From Planctomycetota bacterium (GTDB lineage: Bacteria > Planctomycetota > GCA-002687715 > DRQF01), in assembly GCA_011369445.1 (NCBI GenBank), contig DRQF01000023.1:1-64000 (forward strand): a stretch of 64,000 bases of DNA, read 5' to 3'. This document shows positions 46,603-56,109 of this stretch, in pieces. Within the stretch, counting starts at the first letter, position 1; every line of letters begins with the position of its first letter. The position numbers and the translations under genes were made by a program. Under the pieces are notes generated by a model that saw only the letters and a list, made by a program, of their open reading frames with translations, searched no databases and was not told the origin of the DNA.

Positions 46603-47645
46603 GATCGAATATATCCCATCGCACGGGCCAACTCCGCATTCAGCAGGGAGCCCCCGGCGGCCCCACGCTCCAGGTTGTGCCCGAGAGCATAGAGTTTGAG
46701 TCCCATGACCGGGCAGGGTTCCAGGTTTCCCACGTGGACGGTCATGTCGGTGTCTGAGAGATCGAGGACGTGTTGGGGGCGGTCGGGGAGACCGTGGACG
46801 CGCAGCGGGGGAGAGGGTGACGTGGGTAGCCCCCCCAGCACATCGTCGCCTCGAAAGGTGGCAAGGAGGCGCGAGGCCTCGTCCACCGTGGGAGTTGCGC
46901 CACGAAACGCCAGCGAGACGTCCATGCCGTGTCCGTTTCCCACCGGCACGCGGTGGCACGAAGCGCTGATCACCGGTCCGTCCTTCTCGTCCTCGAAGGC
47001 CAGGATCTTGGACATCTCCGCGGAGATCTTGGAGGCCTCCCCAAGGATGTGAGGGATCACGTTGTCCAATGCATCGAGGGCGAAGAGCCCCCGCGCTCCC
47101 GCTCCGCTGAGGGCCTGGAATGTCGAGACTCGAACGGCCGCAAGCCCGCGTGCGCGGTGAAGGGCGGCCAAGGGGAGACTCAGGATCGCGGTCACGCAGT
47201 TGGGGTTCGTGACGATGCCGCCCGACCAGTCTCGAAGGCTCTTTTGGCGATCGAGGAGTTCGATGGCACGTGGGTTGACCTCCGGCACGAGGAGAGGAAT
47301 GTCCTTTTCCATGCGCCATGCGGAAGCGTTGCTGAACACGAGAGAGCCCTGCCTCGCGAAGGCGGGTTCGACGTCCCGCGCCAACTCGGATTCGAGGGCG
47401 CTGAAGACGACGGGAGTCGCTTGGCGAGGCTCGTCAATGGCCTCGAGACGGGTCTCGCCCCACCCTGCGTGGGGCGGTCCGCCAGCCCGCCAGGTACAGG
47501 CCTCGGCGTAACGCAGGCCGGCCGATCGCTCCGAGGCCACGAGGTGGGCTATGGAAAACCACGGATGTCCCGCCAGGCGGCGAACAAACCGCTGTCCCAC
47601 GAGCCCCGTGGCCCCGAGAACGGTGACAGGAATGGGGGAGGTCAT
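46599..47645 (-). CDS. asd: Aspartate-semialdehyde dehydrogenase
   Basis: VTVLGATGLVGQRFVRRLAGHPWF...VTNPNCVTAILSLPLAALH...ISASCHRVPVGNGHGMDVSLAF; ATGA overlap with aspartokinase. Confidence 0.93.
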   Translation of the reverse strand: MTSPIPVTVLGATGLVGQRFVRRLAGHPWFSIAHLVASERSAGLRYAEACTWRAGGPPHAGWGETRLEAIDEPRQATPVVFSALESELARDVEPAFARQGSLVFSNASAWRMEKDIPLLVPEVNPRAIELLDRQKSLRDWSGGIVTNPNCVTAILSLPLAALHRARGLAAVRVSTFQALSGAGARGLFALDALDNVIPHILGEASKISAEMSKILAFEDEKDGPVISASCHRVPVGNGHGMDVSLAFRGATPTVDEASRLLATFRGDDVLGGLPTSPSPPLRVHGLPDRPQHVLDLSDTDMTVHVGNLEPCPVMGLKLYALGHNLERGAAGGSLLNAELARAMGYIRS

Positions 47646-47722
47646 GAGCGGCGTCTCTCTGTCATGCCGCCAGGGTAGCGTGAGCGCGGGAGGACACAAA
47701 GAAACTCACCGGAAGGGGTTTC

Positions 47723-49654
47723 TCAGGGAACGATGTCCACTCGAAAAAATGCCGGACGCGTTCTGGCGAGCACTCGCCCCTTTGCATCTCGGGCCTCGAC
47801 GATCCAAATCATCGGTCGATTTCGAACCTCTCCGAACGCACGGAGGATCGTGGCTGGAATGATGACCGTTCGCACGGTGCGGCTGCCCTCGGTGCGGGAC
47901 GGGAGGTCGCCCGGCCGAAGCGGCGGATATTCCTCGGGCCAGTGGTCGCATTCCGACAGACTGAACCGGTAGCTCGTAGCCCCGAGGTTCTCTTCGGTGA
48001 AGTCGAAGCGGGCGGATGCGGCGAGCGGATCCGGCGAGCTCAAAACGATGTGGAGCTTCGCTCCGTCGCGGGGTGTCGTCGCTTCGAGGAGGGAGCCTGG
48101 GGGCGGAGGAAGGAACCCCCCGGACGCAAGTTCGTAGAGCGGGCGTTCTCCGTCGTCTTCGAGGGCCCTCAACCGGAAGAACGCGAGCCGCCCCGGTTCT
48201 TCTGAGACGAGGCGATCGAACACCACGAAGTCCTCGTGCCAGCCCGGTTGGGTGGGACTTGCACAGGTCACCTTGGCCAGTTCCCAGGGTTTAGCCGTGA
48301 AGGGGGGGCGGAGGGCCGCCCGAATGCCCGACGACATGTCGTAGGAGTCGTCGAAGTATCGGGCCTCGTGGTAGGAGAGGACGGCCAGGGTGTCCACCGG
48401 TGCGGTTGCGAGGTCGGCGAGGGGGGTGCGCAGGGAATCGATCGTCGCCCGCATGTTTCGGTAGGTCTTGACGTGGAGTCTCTGACTCGGCCGCGACAGG
48501 GTGAGGCCGATGAGGACGACCGTCAACAGGGGCATCAGCGTCAGATGGCCTCGCAACCGCCCCGTCGCCGCGAGGATGAGGGCCCAGCCGAGGAGCGGAG
48601 TGTAGCAGGCGCGGGTTCCCACGAGTTTGAAGGTGACCGGGTTCACGAAGACGCTCAGGATCAGGGGAACTGCAATGAGCACGGCGACTTGAAGACGGCC
48701 TCCCCGCGCCATGGGACATCGAAGAAGCAGGGCGAGGGCCCCCAGGGCTGCCACGACCTCGAGGACGAGGAGGGCGATTCGCGCACTCGAGGAGTCGAGC
48801 AGGAGAGAGCCCACGGGCGCAATGAGAACCGAGAACGCTTGGAGGGCTCGCCCGACCCAGGGGAGAAGAGCGACGCCGCCGCCTTCGACGTGCCCGTAGT
48901 GACCGACCAACCCTCCCAGGACGAGGGATCGCACGAGAAGCCAAAGAACGACGAGGAGCCCCAGGGGGATGGCCCGTCGCACGAAGGCTCCGCGATCGCC
49001 GATGCGGCCCGTGACGAACCAGGCGTCCAGCCCAACAAGAAGCGGAAAGACGACGGCGGATTCCTTGGAGAGCAGGGCCAGCGCGCACGAAGCGAGGGCC
49101 CAGCGGTGGCGACCTTGCCCGGCGAGGAGGAGCGCGCCCAGTCCGAAGAGCGCGGAGAAGGTCTCCGACCGGGCAGACGACCAGGAGACCGTTTCGCTCA
49201 CCAGGGGAGACGTGAGGAACGCCAGCACCGCAAGAGATCGCCACAGGAGAGGAGACGTCGGGCACCGCATCCCGATGAGAATGAAAAGGAGCGCCCCCAC
49301 CACGAGATGAAGCATGAGATTCGTTGCCGCGAAAGCCCGCTCGTCCAATCCCCCCGCCATCAGGTTGATTCCGAAACTCGCCGTGACCACGGGGCGGTAG
49401 AGGCTGAATTTCTCACTCATCGGATGAACAACGTAGTGCCCGATGGCGCCCCACGACGTGAGTTGGTCCGGGCCGCCCTGGCCCCGATGCAACAGCTCGA
49501 CCAGATGGTAGTCGTCTCCGGTGAATCCCACCTCGAGAAGCGGGCTCAGCCAGACGGCGGCGAAGACGAGGACGCTCAGAAGAGCGAGGCTCTCGCGACC
49601 GAGTCTGAACGGCGGGGAGGAGACCCCCTCGTCGGGGCGCGTGTCGGCATCCAT
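47723..49654 (-). CDS. Polytopic membrane protein, GT39/TMTC-like
   Basis: LLEVGFTGDDYHLVELLHRG (first-loop DD motif), ...HPMSEKFSLYRPVVTASFGIN..., multiple TM segments. Confidence 0.65.
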   Translation of the reverse strand: MDADTRPDEGVSSPPFRLGRESLALLSVLVFAAVWLSPLLEVGFTGDDYHLVELLHRGQGGPDQLTSWGAIGHYVVHPMSEKFSLYRPVVTASFGINLMAGGLDERAFAATNLMLHLVVGALLFILIGMRCPTSPLLWRSLAVLAFLTSPLVSETVSWSSARSETFSALFGLGALLLAGQGRHRWALASCALALLSKESAVVFPLLVGLDAWFVTGRIGDRGAFVRRAIPLGLLVVLWLLVRSLVLGGLVGHYGHVEGGGVALLPWVGRALQAFSVLIAPVGSLLLDSSSARIALLVLEVVAALGALALLLRCPMARGGRLQVAVLIAVPLILSVFVNPVTFKLVGTRACYTPLLGWALILAATGRLRGHLTLMPLLTVVLIGLTLSRPSQRLHVKTYRNMRATIDSLRTPLADLATAPVDTLAVLSYHEARYFDDSYDMSSGIRAALRPPFTAKPWELAKVTCASPTQPGWHEDFVVFDRLVSEEPGRLAFFRLRALEDDGERPLYELASGGFLPPPPGSLLEATTPRDGAKLHIVLSSPDPLAASARFDFTEENLGATSYRFSLSECDHWPEEYPPLRPGDLPSRTEGSRTVRTVIIPATILRAFGEVRNRPMIWIVEARDAKGRVLARTRPAFFRVDIVP

Positions 49655-49848
49655 GGTCGAATGGTATCGATCCGCCTTCATCCGGGAAGGGAGGAGGGGG
49701 ATGGGACGGGAACGCCTTTTCCGGGGGGGATACGGCCATCTGCTGTGGAAGTGAAAACCAGGGAGTCTGCAAAGAATCGTTGACGCGAGGGGCTCCGTCT
49801 GGGAGAATCCCGTCGCGCGATCCTGGCGTCCCGAAGGAGAGAGACCCC

Positions 49849-52203
49849 ATGCGCTTCCTCAGCCTCGTCGGCCTCTTGGTTCTGATTGCGTGCCCGAGTC
49901 TGACGGCCCAGTTCGATCTCGACGGACCGAATGCCTCCCTCACCGTTCAGGGTCTGAACCCGACCGTAAACGATCCCCTACTCCACGACGTCGTCGTGGG
50001 GGTCCCGGGCACACTCTCGCTACGGGTCGTCTCCGGGGCGAATCCGAACGCGCCGCTCGTCCTGCTCACGAGCCCGACGAATCCAACCACCGGAGGCGTG
50101 CTCCCCACCCCCTGGGGCGGTGCGATCGACTTGGGGAGTACGGGCCCCGGAATCCCCTCGGACATCAGCGTGTTCGGCGACGGAATCGGCTTCACCACGA
50201 ATCCCCTTTGGGATTCCCTTTTCGTGACCGATGCGGGTGGCGGTGGCGCGCTCCCGGAGTTTTGTTTCGAAGCCGGGTTGCACGCGGCGTGGATTGCCAT
50301 GCAGGCGGCCTTTCAGGGGATCGTTCGCGACCCCAGCATGCCTCCATATTTCTATGACAACACGACCGCAGCGAGCATCCACTTCGCCGTGACGCAGACT
50401 GTCATTCCCATGACGGGGAATGACGGCTATCAGCAGGTTCCGTTCCTTCCGGGATTCAGCTTCCCATTTCACGGAGTGACCTATACGGACGTGTGGGTGC
50501 ACGCGAACGGGTTCTTGACCTTTGGGGCGCCTACGAGTCTGCCCAGCGGCGGCGCCACTGTGGACAACATGGCGGCGGTCAATGCGGAGCCGGCCATATT
50601 TGCAGGTAAGAGCGACTGGGACCCCACGGCGTATGTCAACGGAAATCTTCCAGGCGGGATCGCGGTGACTCAACTCGGCAACCGCCTCAGCGTGGAATGG
50701 GGCGGGGACGCCCCTCCCTACGGGGCAGGGATCGCCCATGCAGGGTTTCCCTTCGGGTCGTTGCTTGACGATAGCGACTTCGCCGTTCAACTGGAGCTGG
50801 ATGACGGTCTTGGGGGCAGCGCAAGCCCGGGTGCTTTTCGCTTCGACATGAAGCGGCTGGGGGTCTATTCGGGGCCCTTCCTCTGGACTGGGCTCGTCGG
50901 TCATACGCCCGGGGGAGGAGCCCTCACCGGCGGTGCGGCCGATAGGCTCTTGCGCACGGGCACGAACGTCGCAGTGGCAGGCGAGGCCCAGCTCGAGGAA
51001 CACCATCGAGGCTCCGCTGTGAGCACCCTCGGATGGGACGGTTTGGGTGCCCCACGCGGCTACAACTTCTATCTCGTGAACTGGAGGGATGCTTCGGTCA
51101 TGTTCACGCCGAACGCGACCGGCGGAATCCCGGGGTCTGCGGGCTACACGAGTCAGAGTCAAGGTCCGTTGCCGCCCGACGACCTGCAGTACTTCGACAG
51201 CCCGACGACCGTCGACGTTGCAGGAGGGCAGGTTCTCACTCTGCACGGTTCATTCCTCGGGTTCGACCCGAACGGGACGGGAGCCGGTAGCGTGGTTTTC
51301 GATCCATTGGGCTCCATGGGGGGGCCATACCCGGCGACCGTGGTCGGTATCCTGGACAACTCGGGACTCTCCGGTCCCTTATCGCTTCCCAATCCCGCGC
51401 CGGGTCCCCACAGGGACGGGCAGGGATTGCAGGTCCTGGTTCCGCCCCTGGGTGGTGGCGGGACCTACTTGGTGCAGGTCAATTTCGCCAGCGGTTTCAG
51501 TCCCGCCGTTTCGGTCATTGGAACGGTCAATGGTTTGCACACGACGAGCATGGCCTTGGACGACGATGGAGTCGCCGCGGTCTTCCTGCTTTCGCCGATC
51601 AGCTTCTTGGGACAGACCGTCTACTACGCGTACATCAATGCCAATGGATACGTGACGCTGGGGCAAGGTATCTTCAGCTCGAATGAATCGATGTCTCTCT
51701 TCTTCTCGGGCATCGTGCCGGGTGTTCCGAACCCCATCGTGGCCGCCTGGTTTTCCGATCTGAACCCCGGTGGGGTCGCAAGCGGAGCGACCTACGATGT
51801 CATTCAGGACACGGCGACCGGCGCCATCACCTGCGCCTTCAACAACCAGATCCACAGTGCGAGCAACGCCCCTGCGGGAAGTTTTTCCTGCACGATCAAC
51901 CCCTTCGGATTCAACCCTGGAAGCGTGTTGTTCAACTACGCGGGATTCCTTCCCGGGCCGAGTCCTGGGGACGATGGGATCATCGGCGTCAGTGACGGTG
52001 ATGCGTTGTCGACGGCTCTGGGAACGGACACGGATCTCACGAACGGCCTTGGGACGGGGCTCTCGTCCGTCCAGGGCACCTACGTGTCGCCGGGGCCCCA
52101 CGACTCGATCGGCGAACAGATTCCTGCCGGAGTCACGCCCCCATTTCCCGGCGGTGTGCTCATCTTCCAGAATCTGGGAGGAGGACAGTTTCAAATCCTA
52201 TAG
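49849..52203 (+). CDS. Large secreted protein, nidogen-like modules plus IPT/TIG-like domain (paralog A)
   Basis: Signal peptide MRFLSLVGLLVLIACPSLTAQ; FPFHGVTYTDVWVHANGFLTFG; GGQVLTLHGSFLGFDPNGTGAGSVVFDP; C-terminal LGGGQFQIL. Similar to 53768..56092 along its length. Confidence 0.8.
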   Translation: MRFLSLVGLLVLIACPSLTAQFDLDGPNASLTVQGLNPTVNDPLLHDVVVGVPGTLSLRVVSGANPNAPLVLLTSPTNPTTGGVLPTPWGGAIDLGSTGPGIPSDISVFGDGIGFTTNPLWDSLFVTDAGGGGALPEFCFEAGLHAAWIAMQAAFQGIVRDPSMPPYFYDNTTAASIHFAVTQTVIPMTGNDGYQQVPFLPGFSFPFHGVTYTDVWVHANGFLTFGAPTSLPSGGATVDNMAAVNAEPAIFAGKSDWDPTAYVNGNLPGGIAVTQLGNRLSVEWGGDAPPYGAGIAHAGFPFGSLLDDSDFAVQLELDDGLGGSASPGAFRFDMKRLGVYSGPFLWTGLVGHTPGGGALTGGAADRLLRTGTNVAVAGEAQLEEHHRGSAVSTLGWDGLGAPRGYNFYLVNWRDASVMFTPNATGGIPGSAGYTSQSQGPLPPDDLQYFDSPTTVDVAGGQVLTLHGSFLGFDPNGTGAGSVVFDPLGSMGGPYPATVVGILDNSGLSGPLSLPNPAPGPHRDGQGLQVLVPPLGGGGTYLVQVNFASGFSPAVSVIGTVNGLHTTSMALDDDGVAAVFLLSPISFLGQTVYYAYINANGYVTLGQGIFSSNESMSLFFSGIVPGVPNPIVAAWFSDLNPGGVASGATYDVIQDTATGAITCAFNNQIHSASNAPAGSFSCTINPFGFNPGSVLFNYAGFLPGPSPGDDGIIGVSDGDALSTALGTDTDLTNGLGTGLSSVQGTYVSPGPHDSIGEQIPAGVTPPFPGGVLIFQNLGGGQFQIL

Positions 52204-52305
52204 CGCCGCACGAGATGGAACTTTCGGCGGCTCCTCACACCCGGGGGGGGCGTCGACGGCTTCGAGTGTTATCCTCCGGCCTAATTCTCGGAATCGGAGT
52301 GCCCC

Positions 52306-53529
52306 ATGAACGTTCGCATGCTCGCCGTCCTTCTACTCTTCTCCCTGGGCCTCGGGGCCCAGCAGACGGCCGAGGCCCCGGCAGCCAAGGACGCGCGGGC
52401 TCGCGCGCTCCGTCTCGCCACCTGGAATCTCTACAATCTGTTCGACCATGTGGATGAACCCGATCGTCCCGATGAGGGCACGCCTCCCAAGAATCGCTTC
52501 GACGTGGCGGAGACGGCTCGGATGATCTCCGCTCTCAACGCCGATGTTCTCGGCGTCGAGGAGGTGGAGAACCGGCGGGTTCTGGAAGCGCTCAATCGGG
52601 AGCTCCCGAAACCTTACCCGTACGTCGAGCTTCTCGAGGGCAATGACCACCGAGGGATCGACGTCGGGATCCTTTCCCGGTTCCCCATCGTCGAGGCTTG
52701 CAGTCATCGGCTGCGTCCTCTGGATGACATGCACCGGTTCGCCAGGGATTTTCCCGTCTTCCGGATCCGGCTGGCGAAGGGCGAAGAGATCGGCGTCGGT
52801 GTGGTCCATTTCAAGTCGAAGCGCGGCAAGAAAAAGGTGAGCGACGCCTGGAGGCGGGCCGAGGCCGAAGGGGCTCGTCGCGTACTGGCGGAAATCCGGG
52901 CAAGGGAGCCCAAGCTTCCCCTGATCGTAATGGGCGACTTCAACGACACGCGGGATGCGACGACTCTCGCTCCGCTCATGACTTGGCTGAGGGATCAGAC
53001 GGCGAAGATCCCCGTCGAGCAGCGGGTCACATTTCCCCGGGGCAAGAAGGGAGAGCAAATCGATTTCATCCTGACGACGCCGGATTGGAAAGCGATCGCC
53101 GCCGGGATCGTCGTCAATCCGGACAGCCCCTCCGACCATCGACCCGTCTGGGCCGACTTTCCCCTGGACTTCGATCTCGCGCGCCCCGCGGTGCCCATGG
53201 TCATGAGGGGCTTCAATGCGCCTCCCGTCCCCCGGATCGATGCTCACGAGTTGGAGAAACTCCGCGCTCGCTTGCTCCAGAGCGTCATGCTCGTGGGGAC
53301 GGTGACGGCGGTCCATCGCTCGCGCAGCGGTCGCAGCGCCACCCTCAATTTCGACGCCGATTACCGCAAAGCCGCCGTGGCCTATGTGCCGGCCCTCGCA
53401 ATGGCCAGGTTCCCCAACCTCGATACCTTGGTGGGAAAGAAGGTCATCATCGAATCTCCGGTCTCGCTCTACAAGGGACAGCCGCAGGTGACGCTCACCC
53501 GTCCCAAGCAGCTCCGGGTTTTGCCCTGA
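52306..53529 (+). CDS. Endonuclease/exonuclease/phosphatase family protein, secreted
   Basis: Signal peptide; LRLATWNLYNLFDHVD...ADVLGVEEVENRRVLEAL...IVMGDFNDTRDATTL...SPSDHRPVWADF. Confidence 0.88.
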   Translation: MNVRMLAVLLLFSLGLGAQQTAEAPAAKDARARALRLATWNLYNLFDHVDEPDRPDEGTPPKNRFDVAETARMISALNADVLGVEEVENRRVLEALNRELPKPYPYVELLEGNDHRGIDVGILSRFPIVEACSHRLRPLDDMHRFARDFPVFRIRLAKGEEIGVGVVHFKSKRGKKKVSDAWRRAEAEGARRVLAEIRAREPKLPLIVMGDFNDTRDATTLAPLMTWLRDQTAKIPVEQRVTFPRGKKGEQIDFILTTPDWKAIAAGIVVNPDSPSDHRPVWADFPLDFDLARPAVPMVMRGFNAPPVPRIDAHELEKLRARLLQSVMLVGTVTAVHRSRSGRSATLNFDADYRKAAVAYVPALAMARFPNLDTLVGKKVIIESPVSLYKGQPQVTLTRPKQLRVLP

Positions 53530-53767
53530 AGGGGCAATGACTCCTCAACCGACCTCGAAACGCGCTTCCGTCGCCACGGTGTGGAGTTTCGCGTCGCGTT
53601 CCTTCATCTTCGCTCTCGGCGAGGGCAGGATTCCCATTCTTTGACGGCCCTCCCGCTTCGACAGATTTGGGAAAGCTCCAAGGAAATCAACTGTTCGTTG
53701 ACCCGGAGGCCTCACCCATGGGACAATGACGAGGCCCATACCTGCCGTTACGGAAGAAGGAAACTCC

Positions 53768-56092
53768 ATGCGTCCGCTCACACTCGTCTGCCTGTTGATC
53801 TCGACCTCGTTCCTGGGAGCGCAGTTTGACGTTGACGGTCCGAACGCGTCGCTCACCCTCCAGGGAAGGACCCCCACGGTCAACGACCCGTTCGCCCATG
53901 ACGTCTTCGTCAACATGCCCGGCAGCCTGTCGCTGCGCGTGTTTTCGGGAGCGAATCCGAACCAGGCTTTGACCTTGCTGGCCAGCACCACGAACCCCAC
54001 CACGGGAAACGTGATTCCCACTCCCTGGGGTGGAGGGATCGACCTGGGAACACCCGGCCCGGGCTTGCCCACGGATATTGCCGTCTTCGGGGACGGAATC
54101 GGTCTTTCCACCAATCTCGTCTGGGACGTCCTGTTCGTCACGGACGCGGGCGTGGGGGGAGCGACTCCCGAGTTCAGCTTCGATGCCGGTCTGCATCCGG
54201 CGTGGTTGGGAGCGCAGGCTGCGTTCCAGGCCGTGGTCCAGGACCCTACGATGCCTCCCTTTTTGCTCGACAACACGGACACGGCGAGCGGCCATTTCGT
54301 CTCGGGGCAGTCCACCCTCGCCATGACCGGCAATGACGGTTCTCAGCAGGTGGCGTTCCTTCCGGGATTCAGCTTCGATTTTCACGGGCTCACCTACACG
54401 GACGTCTGGGTGCAGGCGAATGGTTTCGTGACCTTCGGTGCTCCGACGAGCTTGGTCAATGCGGGGTTCGACAATGACAACGTGGCCGCCGTCAATGCCG
54501 AGCCGGCCATCTTTGCCGGAATGAACGACTGGGATCCCACGGCGCTCAACGCGATGGACGGCATCGTGGTCGAGCAACTCTCGACGCAACTTCGCGTGGA
54601 GTGGGGTGACCCCGTCGCCACCCAAGGCGGAGGAATCGCTCACGCCGGCGGAGCCGACCTCAACGATTTCGCGGTGCGGCTGGAGTTGGATGACGGTCAG
54701 GGCGGCAATCCTCAAGCCGGGAGTTTCCGCGTCGACATGTTCAGCCTCGACCCCACCACGGCATCCGGGTTTGGCGAGGGGCTCGTCGGACACACGCCGG
54801 GGGGGCTCTCCATCACGGGCGGGGCCGCCGATCGGCTTCTGAGAGCCGGGACCGACACGTCGGCGCCCGGCGAGGCCCAGGTGGAGGAACACGATCTCGG
54901 CGGCCTGAGCGCCAGCCGCCTCGGTTGGGACGCAGCCGGGTCACCGCGCGGCTACAACGACTACACGATCGCTTGGAATCAAGCCGCCGTCATCTTCTCC
55001 CCGAATGCCGCGGGAGGACCAGCGGGTTCGGGGGGGTACACGAGCACTTCCGTGGGCCCGTTGCCGCCGGATGCCTTCCAAGGCTTTGACCTGGGCGCCG
55101 TGGCGCTGGGGGGGGGACAGGTGCTCACTCTGACGGGCTCGTTTTTGGGTTTCGATCCCAACGGCACTGGGGCTGGAACCGTCGTTTTTGATCCCACGGG
55201 GGCCCACGGTGGACCGTACCCGGCCACGGTGGTGGGGATTCTCGATGACACCGGCGTGTCGGGACCGCTCTCGCTCGCCAACACCCCACCGGGTCCCCAC
55301 CGCAACGGACAGGGCCTTCAGATCCTCACCCCCTCTCTGGGCGGATTCGGCACCTACACGGTCCAAGTCAATTTCGCCTCCGGCATGACCAAGTGCCAAG
55401 GCATCATGGGGACGCCGGGCGGAGCCGTTATCACGAGCTTCGCACTCGGAGACGATTCCTCGATGCTGGTCAACCTCTCCGTGCCGGTGACCTTGTACGG
55501 TCAGACCTTCACCTCCCTCTTCATGAATTCAAACGGTTATGTGACTTTTGCCCAAGGGTCGCCGTTTTTCTCTGAGTCGTTCCCGTTGTTCTTCGACGGC
55601 AATGTCACTGGGGTGGCCAATCCCATGGTGGCCCTTTGGTTTTCCGACTTGAATAATGGAGGACTCACGAGCGGTGCCACCTACGACGTCATCGAGGACT
55701 CGATGACCGGGACGGTCACCTGTGCTTTCAATAACCAGAATCATTGGGCGAGCGGCGCACCCGCCGGCAACTTCTCCTGCACATTCGACCCCTTCCTGTT
55801 CGGTCCAGGGAGCGTGACACTCGACTACACCAGTTTCCTTGCCGGTCCGAACTCCACCGATAACGGCATCATCGGTGTGAGCGACGGCGACGTGTCCACG
55901 ACGGCCTTGGGAACGGATACCAATCTCACCAACGGGGCGGGAACGGGAATAGCGTCGGTCCAAGGGACATACATTTCGCCCGGGCCCAACGATTCGATCG
56001 GCGAACAGATCCCCAGTGGCATCGTTCCGACCTTCGCGTCCAATCCCCTCGTTTTCTTCGACCTAGGAGGTGGACAATTCCTCATTCTGTAG
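53768..56092 (+). CDS. Large secreted protein, nidogen-like modules plus IPT/TIG-like domain (paralog B)
   Basis: MRPLTLVCLLISTSFLGAQFDVDGPNASLTLQG...; FDFHGLTYTDVWVQANGFVTFG; GGQVLTLTGSFLGFDPNGTGAGTVVFDP; C-terminal LGGGQFLIL. Confidence 0.8.
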   Translation: MRPLTLVCLLISTSFLGAQFDVDGPNASLTLQGRTPTVNDPFAHDVFVNMPGSLSLRVFSGANPNQALTLLASTTNPTTGNVIPTPWGGGIDLGTPGPGLPTDIAVFGDGIGLSTNLVWDVLFVTDAGVGGATPEFSFDAGLHPAWLGAQAAFQAVVQDPTMPPFLLDNTDTASGHFVSGQSTLAMTGNDGSQQVAFLPGFSFDFHGLTYTDVWVQANGFVTFGAPTSLVNAGFDNDNVAAVNAEPAIFAGMNDWDPTALNAMDGIVVEQLSTQLRVEWGDPVATQGGGIAHAGGADLNDFAVRLELDDGQGGNPQAGSFRVDMFSLDPTTASGFGEGLVGHTPGGLSITGGAADRLLRAGTDTSAPGEAQVEEHDLGGLSASRLGWDAAGSPRGYNDYTIAWNQAAVIFSPNAAGGPAGSGGYTSTSVGPLPPDAFQGFDLGAVALGGGQVLTLTGSFLGFDPNGTGAGTVVFDPTGAHGGPYPATVVGILDDTGVSGPLSLANTPPGPHRNGQGLQILTPSLGGFGTYTVQVNFASGMTKCQGIMGTPGGAVITSFALGDDSSMLVNLSVPVTLYGQTFTSLFMNSNGYVTFAQGSPFFSESFPLFFDGNVTGVANPMVALWFSDLNNGGLTSGATYDVIEDSMTGTVTCAFNNQNHWASGAPAGNFSCTFDPFLFGPGSVTLDYTSFLAGPNSTDNGIIGVSDGDVSTTALGTDTNLTNGAGTGIASVQGTYISPGPNDSIGEQIPSGIVPTFASNPLVFFDLGGGQFLIL

Positions 56093-56109
56093 CAGGGGAG
56101 GGGCCTCCC

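Noticed and set aside
48236-49783. 515-aa plus-strand ORF
   Set aside because: Antisense to the GT39-like membrane protein; charged, repetitive composition.
53545-54333. 262-aa minus ORF over the paralog B 5' end
   Set aside because: Mostly antisense to the secreted paralog B N-terminus; no supporting motif.
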